64,000 nt of DNA, from contig NC_134539.1 in NCBI RefSeq assembly GCF_050624435.1, forward strand, positions 44,052,001 through 44,116,000, given 5' to 3'. The notes beneath the pieces are model-generated. The model did no database searches and was not told where the DNA came from. It was given only the letters and a program-made list of their open reading frames with translations. Positions 1-11,154 of this stretch are shown piece by piece. This stretch comes from Tenrec ecaudatus (lineage: Eukaryota; Chordata; Mammalia; Afrosoricida; Tenrecidae). Numbering within the stretch: position 1 is the first letter of the stretch; each line of letters begins with the position of its first letter. The translations under genes and the position numbers were made by a program.

Positions 1-1352
1 GCTGCTCAGAGTCAATCACACCAGCCAAGATAGTAAGTGCCTTCTTTGCCTGTTCATCTGGAGTCATGACGAACCCTAAGTGGCCAGGTGCCATTTTTAA
101 TTTCCTGTTCAATTAAATACGTTCTGTGTTTCCAAATAGGAGTACTCCTCTCTTTGGAATTAATATCTCAAGACCCCATATGCTTAGGATCGTAAGACAA
201 GATGCAAAATGTTTGCAAGTGGTGTCTCTTCTATTTTGATTCCTTGGTTCCTGATCTCATAAATCCCGACTTTTGGAGAAACAGTACCATTTATTGGACA
301 CTGGTTTAGTGCATGGACAGCATTTAGGGGGGAGGTATTGTCACTTAACTGGTGCCCTAATTGTGTCTTTAAAAAGCCATTCCATCATTCTATCAAATCA
401 GCTGCTTTAGGAAAATGAGAAATGTGGTTAAACGACTGAATGCCTTAAGCATGGGCAAGTGCCAACTTCCTTTGCTGTGAACTCAGTCCCTTGATCCAAG
501 GAGATGCTGTATGGAATGCCATCAAGGTATACACTGAGTTCTAGATGTCCATTGATGATAATTTTATTATAAGCATTGTGTGCAGGGAAGACAAACCATA
601 TCTGAAGTAACTATTCCGATAGGAATAAAATGCTGCCCTTTCCATGGTGGAGTTGGTCCAAAGTAATCAGTCTCTCACCAGCATGGTAGCTAATTGCCCC
701 AAGGAATGGTTCCATATCACAGACTCAGTGTGGCTGCTGCTTTTAGCAGATTTGACACTTAGCAGTAATAGCAAATCCCATTGAATAATGGAATTCCATG
801 TTACTGAGCCCAGTATAACCCCATCCCTAACACTATAGCCATTGTGTCCATGAGCCCACTGGGCGAGGAGAGGACTGTCTGAGGAAAGAGGATGACTGGC
901 TTCCACATGGTTGTTGAAATCTTCCTCCACAGCAGGGACACTTTGGTGAGCATTTACCCATTCTGAAAGGTCTATCCACATAGATTTCCTATTCTTCCTT
1001 GTCACCAATTTTCCAATCATGTTCCTTCCAAATCCTTGGTCATCTAGCCAAGCCATTGACTACAGCCTATAATTCAATGTACGTTCACACATCTAACCAT
1101 TTATCTTCCTCAGCAGAGTGAACAACCAGGTACATTGTTCAAAGTCCTGCCCATTGGAAGGACTTTTCTTTACCACTGACATGTAGGGATGCTGTTTTGA
1201 TGCCTCTTCCCCGCAAGGAAATTCCCTTTAAATTGATTGGTTGCTCATAGCAGATCACATGATGGAAATCATTACATATGTCACATCTCTTCGTAGGAAA
1301 TATCATAATTGCCAAGTCCCTGAGATTCTTTGTCCAGCCAAAATGACTCATT
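1..1352 (-). pseudogene. Endogenous retrovirus pol fragment (ERVL-type), degenerate
   Basis: Read on the minus strand this stretch has the order of an ERVL-class pol gene. An RNase H C-terminal part lies at about 905-1060, then an integrase N-terminal zinc-binding region, then an integrase core. The acidic core positions of the integrase lie near 487-495 and 388-407. In a provirus this polyprotein would reverse transcribe and integrate the viral genome. The copy is broken by several stops and frameshifts. The longest open piece (667-1056) covers only the RNase H/integrase junction. It runs off the left edge of the window, and on its upstream side it is cut by an L1 insertion at 1353. I see no LTR. 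It is an inert old relic. Confidence 0.75.
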
Positions 1353-3240
1353 TTTTTTACATTTTTAAAAAACATTTTATTGGGAGCTCTTACAGATAGT
1401 CTAACATTCCACTGTTCAGTCATGCCAAGGAGTATTGTACAATTGCTACTATAATCAGTTTCAAAACATTTTCTCCTTGAAGTCCTTGATATCAGCTCCC
1501 TTTTGTTCCCTCCCTCCTCCAATGTACCCCCCAGAAACTCTTCTTCTTTTTTTCCTCTAATAATTTTGGGAGTTTTTCCCATATCATACACAATCCTATG
1601 TATCCATTCACATACAATTCTGTTGTTCTATCCCAGTGAGTGTGGTTATACAATCATCAATGCTATCAATTCCCCGTACCCCCTCTTCCCCACTCACTCT
1701 CTTCCCATACCCTCAGGGAACCATGACACCTGTTACTGTTTCTGTAGGGTTATCTATCTTGACTTTCATGTACTGAATAATCTTAAATATACAGAGGAAC
1801 ATACACAAATCTAAAATGCTTAATGGGGTAAAACAAATAAAAGTCAAAATAGAGGAGAAAATATTAGAGAACTAAAAGATAGTGATGTGGTTCATCAGTG
1901 CCATACCACACCCTGGATCTATCATCCCTTCCATGTGGCTCTTCTGTAAGGGGCTGTCCAATTATCTTACAGGTGAGTTTTGGGTCTCCTCTACATCCAT
2001 GTCCCTTCACATCAATTTGGTTGCTTGTTTTTGAACTTCTGATACCTCTTCCTGTCAACACCTCGTGATTACAGAGGCTGGTGTGCTTCATCCATGTGGA
2101 CTTTGTTGCTTCCCTGATAGATGGCCACTTGTTTAACTACAAGCCTTTAAGATCCCAGATGCTATATCTATTAATAGCTAGGCACCATCAGCTTTCTTCA
2201 CCACATTTGCTTATGCACCCATTTGCCTTCAGCGGTCATGTCAGGAAGGTGAGTCTCATACAATGCTGCTTTGTTAAAACAAACTGTTCTTGTACTGAGA
2301 TAAAACTTAAGTAGAGGCCCAAAGTTCCTCTGCTTCCTTGTTGCATTTGCATATATATATACATATGTAAACAAGCACATATGTTTATTTATTTATTCTT
2401 TCCTCATACCCGACTATGATGTTTACCCATCATTCACCTCTTAATAATCTCTCTCAGATACAATGCGGTTGATCAAACATGACCAGAAAAGCTCCACCCT
2501 CCTCACCATCAATTTTAGAACACTTATTATTCCCTCTACTCTTCATTGTTGGCTCTTTGCTCACCTCACTGCCCCACCCTCCCCTCCTATGCCCCCCAGG
2601 AACCATCTGACTAGTGGCTATCTCCCTAAGATTATCTTGTATAGATAACCACCAAAACAAAAGAACATACAAATAGTCACAAGACTAACAGGGATCCTGA
2701 CATAGAGCAGAAGAATATCTCTCTTTAAATAGAGAGAAGGATGTTATAAACCATCATTCTAGCCCCCCTTTCTTCCAGAGCTGCACATCCCCGGTCCTGC
2801 TTACCTAACAACTTGTACACCCTTTTAGTCTTCAGCGTTCATGTATGAAAGGTGAGCATCTTAAAGGTCCTTATTGCTACTCTTGCAGTCATGGATGGAG
2901 CAGTCCCATGCCCCGTTCCCCTCCGGTTATGCCTTTAGACATTCAGTGTGGCCTCCTTGTTGAATAATCCCCCAACCAGGTCAGATGGGGTGCCAAGTGC
3001 TGTCCTCCATGTCAGAAGCCTACAGTTGGGGTACTTCAGGGACTCTATGGCTTCACTTTCATCACTGGTCTGTTGCTCTCCCCTCTGAATTTGCTCCCAT
3101 GGGTGCAGGTCAGACTGGCTGCTCTCCCCAGGCTGTACCTTTAAGGCTGTCCTCTGCAGTACTGACACATAATTTCAGCCATCACATTCAGCATTACCAG
3201 ATCTCAGAAAGCCCATTCTAAGCTGCCAAATTTCATAATC
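1353..3240 (-). mobile_element. L1 LINE, old copy, 3' UTR only
   Basis: This is the same 3' UTR as in the other L1 copies here, reversed and more diverged. It starts with a T-rich stretch and 'cattttattgggagctcttac' (reversed poly-A end). It then shows the blocks ending in 'agatggccacttgtt', 'agcctttaagatcccagatgct' and 'atcagctttcttcaccacattt', which recur at 12600-12980, 15420-15540 and 45360-45500. The inner boundary near 3240 is approximate because similarity fades. Its divergence relative to the other copies suggests an older subfamily. It interrupts the ERVL pol relic. Open stretches inside it are by-products of composition and not genes. Confidence 0.75.
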
Positions 3241-3603
3241 CATCTCCTTAGTGATCTGTTGGAAGCTTTTGCCTAAGAACAAGCTTTAAAGTCTATAATA
3301 AGTAAATTTTGCCCTGTTTTTCTTATATATGCCCACTTCTTTATCGAGTCCTAAAGTAATTAATTAATTTACAATTTTCCCTCCTACAGTTAAGTCATAT
3401 AACATATTACAAGGCTGATAATTGATCTAGAAACAATATTGTTTCATGTCATAAAGAAAGTTAACTTTTCGGTCCATAGTTTCAGATTAGAGATTCTTGG
3501 ATACTGAACCAATTATATAATAGCCTTAATATCCTTTTTTCTCACTCTCAAACTGAAGACCAAAAACAAGAGAGTCAGGAGATCAAAAGGCCTCACACAA
3601 CTG
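3241..3603. other. Unassigned AT-rich DNA
   Basis: No recognisable repeat, ORF or RNA gene. The sequence is AT-rich with short homopolymer runs. Confidence 0.5.
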
Positions 3604-3835
3604 AAGAAAGGAGCCCTGCTGGCATAGTGAGTATGCATTGGGCTGCTAACTGCAAGGTCAGCAGTTCAAAACCACCAGCCACTCTACTCGAAAAAGATGG
3701 AGCTTTCAATATCTGGAAAGAGTTACAGTCTCAGAAACCCACAGGGCAGTTCTACCCTGTCTTGTAGGGTCACTACGAGTCAGCATCAATTGGATGACAT
3801 TGAGTTTGGTTTGGGGTTTGGTAACTGATGGTAAA
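3604..3835 (+). mobile_element. AfroSINE-type SINE
   Basis: Opens with 'ggagccctgctggcatagtg', followed by the tRNA-like 'gctgctaactgcaaggtcag' and 'ttcaaaaccaccagccactc' (A- and B-box region). It continues with 'cagaaacccacagggcagtt' and 'gtcactacgagtcagcatca' and ends in a gagtttggtttgggg tail. Nearly full length and moderately diverged. This is the clearest reference copy for the family in the window. Confidence 0.88.
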
Positions 3836-4639
3836 GAACTCAATGAAATAATCTTGATTTCCTTGTTATGCAAGATCTTCAGTTAAGGAGTCTTCTCTTG
3901 GATAAGCTGCCAAGCTGCTTGTCGAGGAATGTTTCAGATTTCATCCTCCAGTCTTACGATTGCTTCAAGCTGGACGTGCGCTTCACTAACATTTCTATGT
4001 GTAAATCTGATTTGTAAGAACAGAGACATCTGGAAGATGCACTGCAAGAAGGCTAGAGAGCAAGAAGGGGCTTTCAAACATTGCTTTTAGTCACAGGTTT
4101 ACGTGCAAAAGCATCTTCGTTTGGGGTGCTCTGACCAATTCTCCTGCCTCTGAATTTCTTCTTCTTTATGAGTAGCCTCAACCTTCTGTCTTTTATACCT
4201 TTTATTGGTTAAAGGTTTTGTGCAATCTGACCTGTCTCCTTTATTTCTTGGCCGGTTGATGCTCTCGCTGGTGATATCTACATCTCTAAATGGGATTCTG
4301 GTTCTACTGGATTTTCTCCTCCAAACTGGTATATTCATCTTCCATCAGAAAGGAAAGCATTTTCTCTCCTGGCTCAGCACCCTCAAGACAATTCCTTCCC
4401 AACAGATGAATGCCGATGACCGTCCTACCACCCTTGCTGCTCACTCTCACATATTAACCCACCCCACCTTTTAAGCTCTCATTCTGGAGATGAATTGGCA
4501 AAAGTCAACTCAGTTAAATAAAAATGAGAATTACAGTCAAATTCAGTTTTAGTCTGATTTCAGCCCACTCAATCCATCTAGCTGTGCTGCAGTAGAACCG
4601 AGAAGGTGAAGATTCCAAGTAACCACGCTGACTAAATGT
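3836..4639. other. Unassigned DNA with one small minus-strand ORF
   Basis: No repeat family recognised. The only item is the Lys/Arg-rich ORF listed separately at 4099-4338. Confidence 0.45.
4099..4338 (-). other. Unidentified 79-codon ORF, Lys/Arg-rich
   Basis: An ATG-to-stop ORF on the minus strand encodes a basic, hydrophilic peptide (runs such as RRKSSRTR and KRYKRQK) with no membrane segment. Its composition looks more protein-like than most chance ORFs here. I do not recognise the family and see no splice-site or promoter context. It may be a fragment of a processed pseudogene or simply chance. No function is proposed. Confidence 0.15.
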
Positions 4640-4790
4640 CAGGGCTCTGGAATGGGTCCCAGTACCACTGAGACATTGGTAAGCCATGTCTTCTCTCCAA
4701 GCTTCAGTTTTATAATCTGTATAAGAAAATGACTTGACCAGAAGGTCCCCAAGGTTCCCTTTAGCTCTCAAGTTCTATGGCTCTATTGTA
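4640..4790 (+). mobile_element. MIR-type ancient SINE relic
   Basis: Contains 'tcagttttataatctgtata' followed by 'aaaatgacttgaccagaagg', the decayed form of the MIR core 'tcagtttcctcatctgtaaaatg' and its downstream block. Boundaries approximate. Confidence 0.5.
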
Positions 4791-5340
4791 ACCTTGCCCG
4801 ATTTTAACTCATAACATTTGTGTGCCATAGCCTGAGCCAGCTCTTAACAGTCTATCAATGTAATCACAATTCTGGAGGCAAGGGAAAGAATGGAAGTTTG
4901 GAAAGAAAGTAAATCAATCTCTCTCTCCAACCCGCCCTTCCCACCCCCAACCTTTTCCTGTTTGCTCTTCCAGCTTCCCCAATCTGAATTGTATTATGGA
5001 GAGGAACAGTGAAAAAGTCAAGGCAGCTTCTGTCCTCAATTGATCCAGCCCAAATGAGCAGATGCAAAAGGTTCAGATCATCATCCCAACTTCGGGTGTT
5101 TTCCAAACCAAACCTCTGAGTCCTTGGACTTGGGCCCTTATCTAAATCAGAAATAAGTAGAGACTTGCTCTCATTTTATATGTCTTAAAATATCTGGAAG
5201 CATCATGCATAAAAACCAATCCATACAGTCAAACAGGTACAGACTTATGTATAGATCATGTATGTGCTGTTCGTGTGTGCATATGTGCCCCAGTGGCATG
5301 TGACACTGCAGAGAGGATGTGTACCATTCCAAAGCATCTA
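4791..5340. other. Unassigned DNA
   Basis: Nothing recognised. There is a TG/CA-rich patch around 5220-5295. Confidence 0.5.
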
Positions 5341-5560
5341 CCAGACCAGACTCACTGTCAACAAGTTAATCCTGATTCATAGCAACCCTATAGGGCAGGA
5401 TAGAACTGCCTCTGTGAGCTTCCAAGAGTAGAAAGCCTCTCCTTTTTCCGAAGGAGCAGCTAGTGGTTTCAAACTGTTGCCTTTGAGTTGAGCAGCCCAA
5501 CAGATCATCCCTACACCCCCAGAGTTCGGAAAAACATCTCCAGGAGGTCCGTTTTCTAGA
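5341..5560 (-). mobile_element. AfroSINE-type SINE
   Basis: Reverse orientation: the tail comes first ('atcctgattcatagcaaccc', 'tatagggcaggatagaactg'), then 'gtggtttcaaactgttgcct' and 'agcagcccaacagatca'. The head is eroded. Confidence 0.75.
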
Positions 5561-6039
5561 ATATGAGGGCGCCAATTTAAAACTGCTAAAGGATCATTTC
5601 TCTATGCTGACTTGTTCTAGCCGTGGCTCTGACTGCAGAGACCCTCTGCATGATTTCACCCATGATCTTATCAAAGTGCTGCCTTTGTTTATGCGCTGTA
5701 TTTAAATAATGGAAACAGTTGGGCAGATTTGAGGATAAGGGACTGAACTGCCACTTACCATTAAATGCTAACAGCCTTTTAGACATTTTTCTATATGATA
5801 TGCTATAGATATGAGAAAATGAAGGGTTAGAGACCCAAGGAAAAGAAATGAGAAGGGGATGAAGGAAAGAACAGTGGGGAGTTCTAGCCTGAAATGCTAG
5901 AACATTTAAGATTCTCAATTATATTCTGCTCGGCAAGCACCAGCTAGTTTCCCAAAAGTATCAGTTCATTATACTCCAGGGTATGATATAGTCCAAAGTT
6001 TAAACAATATGTTGACTCTATCTCTATTTTCACGTTCAC
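5561..6039. other. Unassigned DNA
   Basis: No recognised repeat. A minus-strand open stretch at 5586-5918 has no protein-family features. Confidence 0.5.
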
Positions 6040-7040
6040 GCATTCAGTAAATACAGTGACTAAAAGTGTGTTCTGTGCAAGGCATTACATTATGCATTGT
6101 ATATAAGGTGTGAATATATAGGCATGGCTCTATTGTTTATGATCTAATTGTCTATGGGGGAGACATAATAGAGATAAATAAGACTATTATACATTAATCC
6201 TTATTGATCATTAAGGAATTAATTAAAAGCGAGGCATTCAAACATAGACATTCAGATGTAAGGGACTGGGAATCCCAAAACAGAAAGCAGCTGGCACAGT
6301 GGCGAGACAGTATGCACCAGGCCATTTTACCAGTTAAGAACTAGTTGCCATTGAATCCACTCTGACTCACGGCAATCCCATGTATGTCAGAGTAGAGTTA
6401 TTCTTCAAAGAGTTATCAGTGGCTAATTTTTTGGAAGCAAATTACTAGGACTTTCTTCGAAGATGTCCCTTAGTGGGCTCAAATCTCCAATGTGTTCAGA
6501 TAGCAGCCACTAGTGCTAACCCCTGACACCTCTGGGACCATTTTAAACTAAGTGCTGTGGACTCAGTGCACCTCAAAGCGAGCCTGTAGGGAAAGGTAGG
6601 CTCTCGATGGGACTAAAAGCCCCATGTTTCTCCCAGGACACATGTAGATGGGAAATAAAGAGGAAAGTCTGGAAAGGATAGTAAAATAGGGGGTTGAAGC
6701 CTCTTAGTGACGCGTCTGACATTTACTTACAAGAAAGGAAAAGTCAGTCAAGACTTGAAGCAAGGAATGACATGAAACACATATTGCTTTCAGAGGACTG
6801 ATCTCCACACAAGTTGGACAACTGATGGGGGATCAAGTAAGAGGCTCTTTTATTTAACTCAATGCAAGGTAATAATGAACTCACCAAACTTGATAAAGGT
6901 GGAGATACACACAAATTATTAACTATAGGAACAGATGTGGAGAAATTAATAGACTAAGGATGTAGAATAAAGAAGAAAGAGTCATACAAGACTCTGGAAT
7001 TTTATGCTGGAATGACAAAAACAATGTGACTCCATTGAGG
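6040..7040 (+). mobile_element. Ancient mammalian-wide LINE 3' UTR relic, split by a SINE
   Basis: The left part ('cattcagtaaatacagtgac', 'gtgtgttctgtgcaaggcat', 'tatgggggagacataataga') and the right part ('aatgacatgaaacacatatt', 'gggatcaagtaagaggct', 'acaagactctggaattttat') match in order a long repeat common to placental genomes. I believe it is the 3' UTR of an old L1M-type LINE, but the family name is uncertain. The SINE at 6285-6540 interrupts it. Confidence 0.4.
6285..6540 (-). mobile_element. AfroSINE-type SINE, diverged
   Basis: Reverse copy: 'tgccattgaatccactctga' with 'ctcacggcaatcccatgt' is the tail, and 'gatagcagccactagtgcta' is the reversed tRNA-like head. It is one of the more degraded copies. 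Confidence 0.55.
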
Positions 7041-7825
7041 GAGAATCAGTGTGTGAGTGATGATAACTTTAAACATTTAAGGAACTAATGAAATATTTCT
7101 TTACATACCTATGAAAAATCTCCCTTTTCAAACCTAAACTTCAATCGCAAATAAGTAAAGTTTTGTAGTGCCTTCCCGATATTTGTTTATAAATGCCAAA
7201 CAAGAAAGGAAACAGAACCCCTTTATGTTTTCTTTGTCTAATCACCAGCAAAACTGATTATCCAACACTTCTAATGCCTATTCACATTGCTGACAATAAT
7301 AAAAACAGAACACAAAATGGGTTCATGAAGCATATTCTATCCCTGCTTCCATAAAACTGCAAGTGATAGCTGAGAAAAACCAACAATTGTAGAAAATACA
7401 CCCAGTCTGGATTGAGAATTCATTAGCATCAAGCCCTGAAAAGGACTTTCTATTATCAGTGATGATGGGAATAAATGAATCCCCAGGGAAATAGACTGTT
7501 CTCTTAATAGCTCACACATTATCCAGGTTAGTTTGATCAAGTGGAGCAGAGCTAGCAGAGATACAAATTACTGAAATGGTGGCAAAGACAAAGCTTCTAT
7601 GGAAAAGAAAATTTGTTAGGCAAAGGAAATAAAGTTGTGTTCTTTAAATAGTAATAAGGGGAGGGGGCTTATGTGTTTTGTCTGATTCCATTCCAATGCC
7701 AAATTGCATAAAACCCAAAAATGAGGGATTGGGTAAAAGCTCCAGTCTCCACTATCTAGCCTGGCCCTGTGTTTATCTTTGAGATGAGTTCTTCATCCAC
7801 AGATCTTCTGAGAGAGAAGTGGGTT
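7041..7825. other. Unassigned DNA
   Basis: Nothing recognised. AT-rich, no significant ORF. Confidence 0.5.
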
Positions 7826-7870
7826 ACGAACAAACTAAGACCCATCCCTAATTAAGACGCTCAAGAATAT

Positions 7871-8155
7871 ATGAATGGGAAAAAAAAGAATATAGGAATG
7901 GAAGGAAAATTCCTCAAGTTAATACAAGCTATTTACAAAAAGCCAACTGCCAAGATCAGGTTCAATGGAGAAAAGACAAAAACAATCCCACTGAAAAAGG
8001 GGACCAGACACAGATGCCCACTTCTAGTCAACATTGTACTGGAGGTCCTACCTAACAATATAAGGCAGTGGGAGGACATTACAGGTATCCATCTGGGAGA
8101 GGAGGAGGTGAAACTATCACTTTTTACAAACAACATGATTCTATCTATACATTGA
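7871..8155 (+). pseudogene. L1 ORF2 reverse-transcriptase fragment, catalytic motif lost
   Basis: The 94-residue open stretch reads as the fingers/palm part of L1 reverse transcriptase: GKFLKLIQAIYKKPTAKI, then a decayed GTRQGCP-type motif (GTRHRCP), then NIVLEVL. The catalytic FADD tetrad is replaced by FTNN at 8123-8134, so both metal-binding aspartates are gone. Reading continues past the stop into sequence truncated by the ALDOA insertion at 8288. Confidence 0.85.
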
Positions 8156-8287
8156 AAACTCCAAGCTCCACAGCACGCGTACTGGCAGTGATAGAGGAAT
8201 ACGGAAAGTGGCAGGATAATAGATCAACAAACTGAAGTCTACCATTTTGCTATATACAGCAGACAAGACCATGAAAGAGGAGACCAA

Positions 8288-9667
8288 GAAGGCAGTACTC
8301 AGGCACTCAATGCTGACCAGGCCAGCTGCCGCTCCATTAGCTTCCAGGAAGGAACATGCCATCACCACCACTATGTCCTACCCATCCCAGCACTCACCCT
8401 AGAGCAGAAGGAGCTGCCAGACATGGCCCATTGTATTGTGACTCAGGGCAAGGGCATCCTGGCTGCAGATGAATCTATCAGAAGCATTGCCAAGTGACTA
8501 CAGTCTATTGGAACTGAGAACACCAAAGAGAACCATTGCTTCTACTGCCAGCTGTTGCTGACCACGGATGATCAGGTGAAAACCTGCAGTGGGGACATCA
8601 TCCTCTTCCATGAGCCACTCTCCCAGAAGGCGGATAATGTGTGCCCCTTCCCTCAAGTTATCAAATCCAAGGTTGGTATCGTGAGCATCAAGGTGGATAA
8701 GGGTGTGGTGCCCCTGGCAGAAACAAAGGGTAAGATCACTACCCAAGGGCAGGATGGGCTGTCTGAGCACTGTGCCCAGTACGATAAAGATGGCGCTGAC
8801 TTTGCCAAGTGGCGTTGTGTGCTAAAGATTGGTGAATATACACTTTCAGCCCTCACTATCATGGAAAATGCCAATGCCAGCAGATTGGCACTGTGCCCAT
8901 TGTGGAATCCAAGATCCTCCCTGATGGTGACCATGACCTGAAACGCTGACAGTAGGTCACTGAGAAAGTGCTGGCTGGCGTCTACCAACCAGATCACCAT
9001 GTCTACCTGGATGGCACCTTGCTACAGCCCAGTATGATCACTCCTGGTCATGCCTACACACAGAAGTTTTAGATGAGGACATTACCATGGCAAATATCAC
9101 CACACTGGACTGCAACTGCGCTGCACAGGGCTCTTTATGTTACTGGGGTCACCTCCCTGTCTGGAGATCAGAGCGAGGAGGAGGCGTCCATCAACCGCAA
9201 TGCCATCAACAAGTGCCCCCTGCTTAAGCCATAGACCCTGACCTTCTTCTATGGTTGAGCCCTACAAGGGTCTTCCCTAAAGGTCTGGGGTTGCAAGAAG
9301 GAGAACCTGATGGTGGCCCAGGAAGAGTGCACCAAGCAAGCCGTGGCCAACAGCCTCACTTGCCAAATAAATACTCTCCAAGGGTTCAGGCTGAGGCTGC
9401 AGCCAGCAAGTTCCTCTTGTCTTTAACCATGCTTACTAAATGGAGGTGTTGTGAGGCTGCCCCCTCAACACTCCAGGCCCCCCGCCCCCTCCCATGCCCA
9501 CCTCTTGATGGGAGGGTGCCACCTGGACACCAGGCCACTCTTTCCTCTCACTCTCACGGCCTTTCTGACAGTGGTATGTGGTGTTATCTGTATATGCTAA
9601 CTCCATCACCCTTTTGAGCTCACTGCCAATAAACTATTTAATGGGGTTGGGTGGGGGAAGGCAGTAC
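8288..9667 (+). pseudogene. ALDOA: Processed pseudogene of fructose-bisphosphate aldolase A
   Basis: An intron-less copy of aldolase A mRNA. The parent enzyme cleaves fructose-1,6-bisphosphate in glycolysis. The start region is at 8373 (ATG TCC TAC). Recognisable blocks follow in order: [30 protein letters not shown], [14 protein letters not shown] (active-site Lys kept), [18 protein letters not shown] (Schiff-base Lys kept), and the C-terminal NHAY region near 9427. It is dead: there is a small deletion just after the ATG, a stop after SIAK (8492-8494), a further stop after TQKF, a roughly 30-base deletion near 8880, and frameshifts near the C-terminus. The ALDOA 3' UTR follows, with AATAAA at 9628-9633. 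Flanking 11-bp duplications (8288-8298 and 9657-9667) mark retroposition into L1 ORF2. No poly-A tail is visible. Confidence 0.95.
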
Positions 9668-11154
9668 CCTTCACAATAGCCAAGAAAAAAACTGAAATAT
9701 CAAGGGATATATCTAGCCAATAAAACAAAAGACTTATACAAGGAAAACTACAGAAACCTACTTCAGACAACCACAAGCAACCTCCAAAAATGAAAGAATA
9801 TCCCATGCTCATGGATTGGAAGACTCAATATAGTAAAGATGTCAATCTCACCCAGGCACTATATAAGTTTAATGCTATCCTGATTCATATACCAACGACC
9901 CTCTTCAAAGAATTAGAAAATCTGACCACCAATTTGATCGGGAGAGGGGATAAGCCCAGAATTAGCAGAGAACTCCTCATGAAGAAGGACGAAGTTGCAG
10001 GGCTCACCTAACCTGACGTTAACAACTACTACACAGCCACACTGGTCAAAACAGCATGGTCCTGGTATAATGACAGATACTCTGATCAAGGGAAAAGAAC
10101 AGAAAACCCAGAAATAAAACAATCAGCATATAGAAAACTGATCTTTGACAAAGGCACAAAAAGCATCCAGTGGGAGGTCAATGCCCTTGTAAACAAGTGG
10201 TGGTGGTCTCCGTGCACAACAATAAAGTCCAAACAATTAAGGCCATCAGTGAGGGAATTGGGACCAACTTGAGAACTTTGGCGCAGGGGATACATAGGCT
10301 ATCAGAAATAGGGAAGGACACAAACACAGAGGAAGCACAAATTGACAAATGGGATATACTGAAGTAAAAACACCTGTGTACATCAAAAGAATTCACCAAG
10401 AGAGTAATAAGAGAGTCCACGGACTGGGAAAACATCTTTAGCAATGACACATCAGACAAAGGCATTATTACTAAAATCTACAATACTCTGCTAGCTTTCA
10501 AAAAGAAAAACTAATTGCCCACTTGAGAGGTGGGCAAGGGACTTGAACAGAAGTTTCACAGGGGCAGAAATCCGAATGGCCAACAAACGTATGAGAAAAT
10601 GTTCCCGATCTTTAGCCATAAGAGAAATGCAAATTAAAACCACAATGAGGTACCACCTAACACCCTCAAAGGTAGCCCAATTCAAAAAATCAGAAAGCTA
10701 CAAGTGTTGGGGAGTCTGTGGGGAGACAGGAACTCTCATCCACTGCTGGTGGACTTGTAAGTATGTACGACCACTATGGAAATCGATCTGGCGATATCTA
10801 AAACAGATGGAAAGCCAGTTACCATACAACCCAGCAATCCCCCTAAGGGCATATACCCAGAAGAGGCAAGAAACAAACCAAGGCCAGACATCTGTGCTCC
10901 AATGTTCATTGTGGCACAGTTCACAATTGCAAGGAGTTGGAAGCAACCCAAATTTCCATCAACTGATGATGGGATTTAAAAACTGTGGTATACACACACA
11001 CACACACACAATGGAGTACTATGCATCGCTAAAAAGGAGTGATGACCGTATGAAGCACATCGCTGCATGGGAAGAACTGGAGGTAAATCATGCTAAGCGA
11101 AGTATGTCAGGCACAAAAAAAAAGGACAAGTACAACATAAGTCCGTTGAAGTAA
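9668..11154 (+). pseudogene. L1 ORF2 C-terminal part, multiply broken
   Basis: L1 ORF2 resumes after the ALDOA insertion with PFTIAKKKTEISRDI, then KLIFDKGTKSIQWE, then WENIFSNDTSDKGIITKIY, then REMQIKTTMRYHLTP. Next comes the Cys-rich CWGVCGETGTLIHCWWTC zinc-knuckle-like segment, then MEYYASLKRS and the C-terminus. The last 203 codons (10543-11154) are open and end at the normal ORF2 stop. Earlier parts need frame changes. A (CA)n run at 10991-11009 sits inside the coding part. Confidence 0.88.

Noticed and set aside
8555..8941. A functional aldolase-like gene
   Set aside because: It is only the longest open part of an ALDOA retrocopy with an upstream stop, deletions and frameshifts, flanked by target duplications inside an L1.
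9255..9617. A 120-codon ORF after the aldolase region
   Set aside because: It reads the aldolase C-terminus and 3' UTR in a wrong frame.
10543..11154. A 203-codon ORF as an independent gene
   Set aside because: It is the C-terminal end of L1 ORF2; the preceding ORF2 parts lie directly upstream in other frames.
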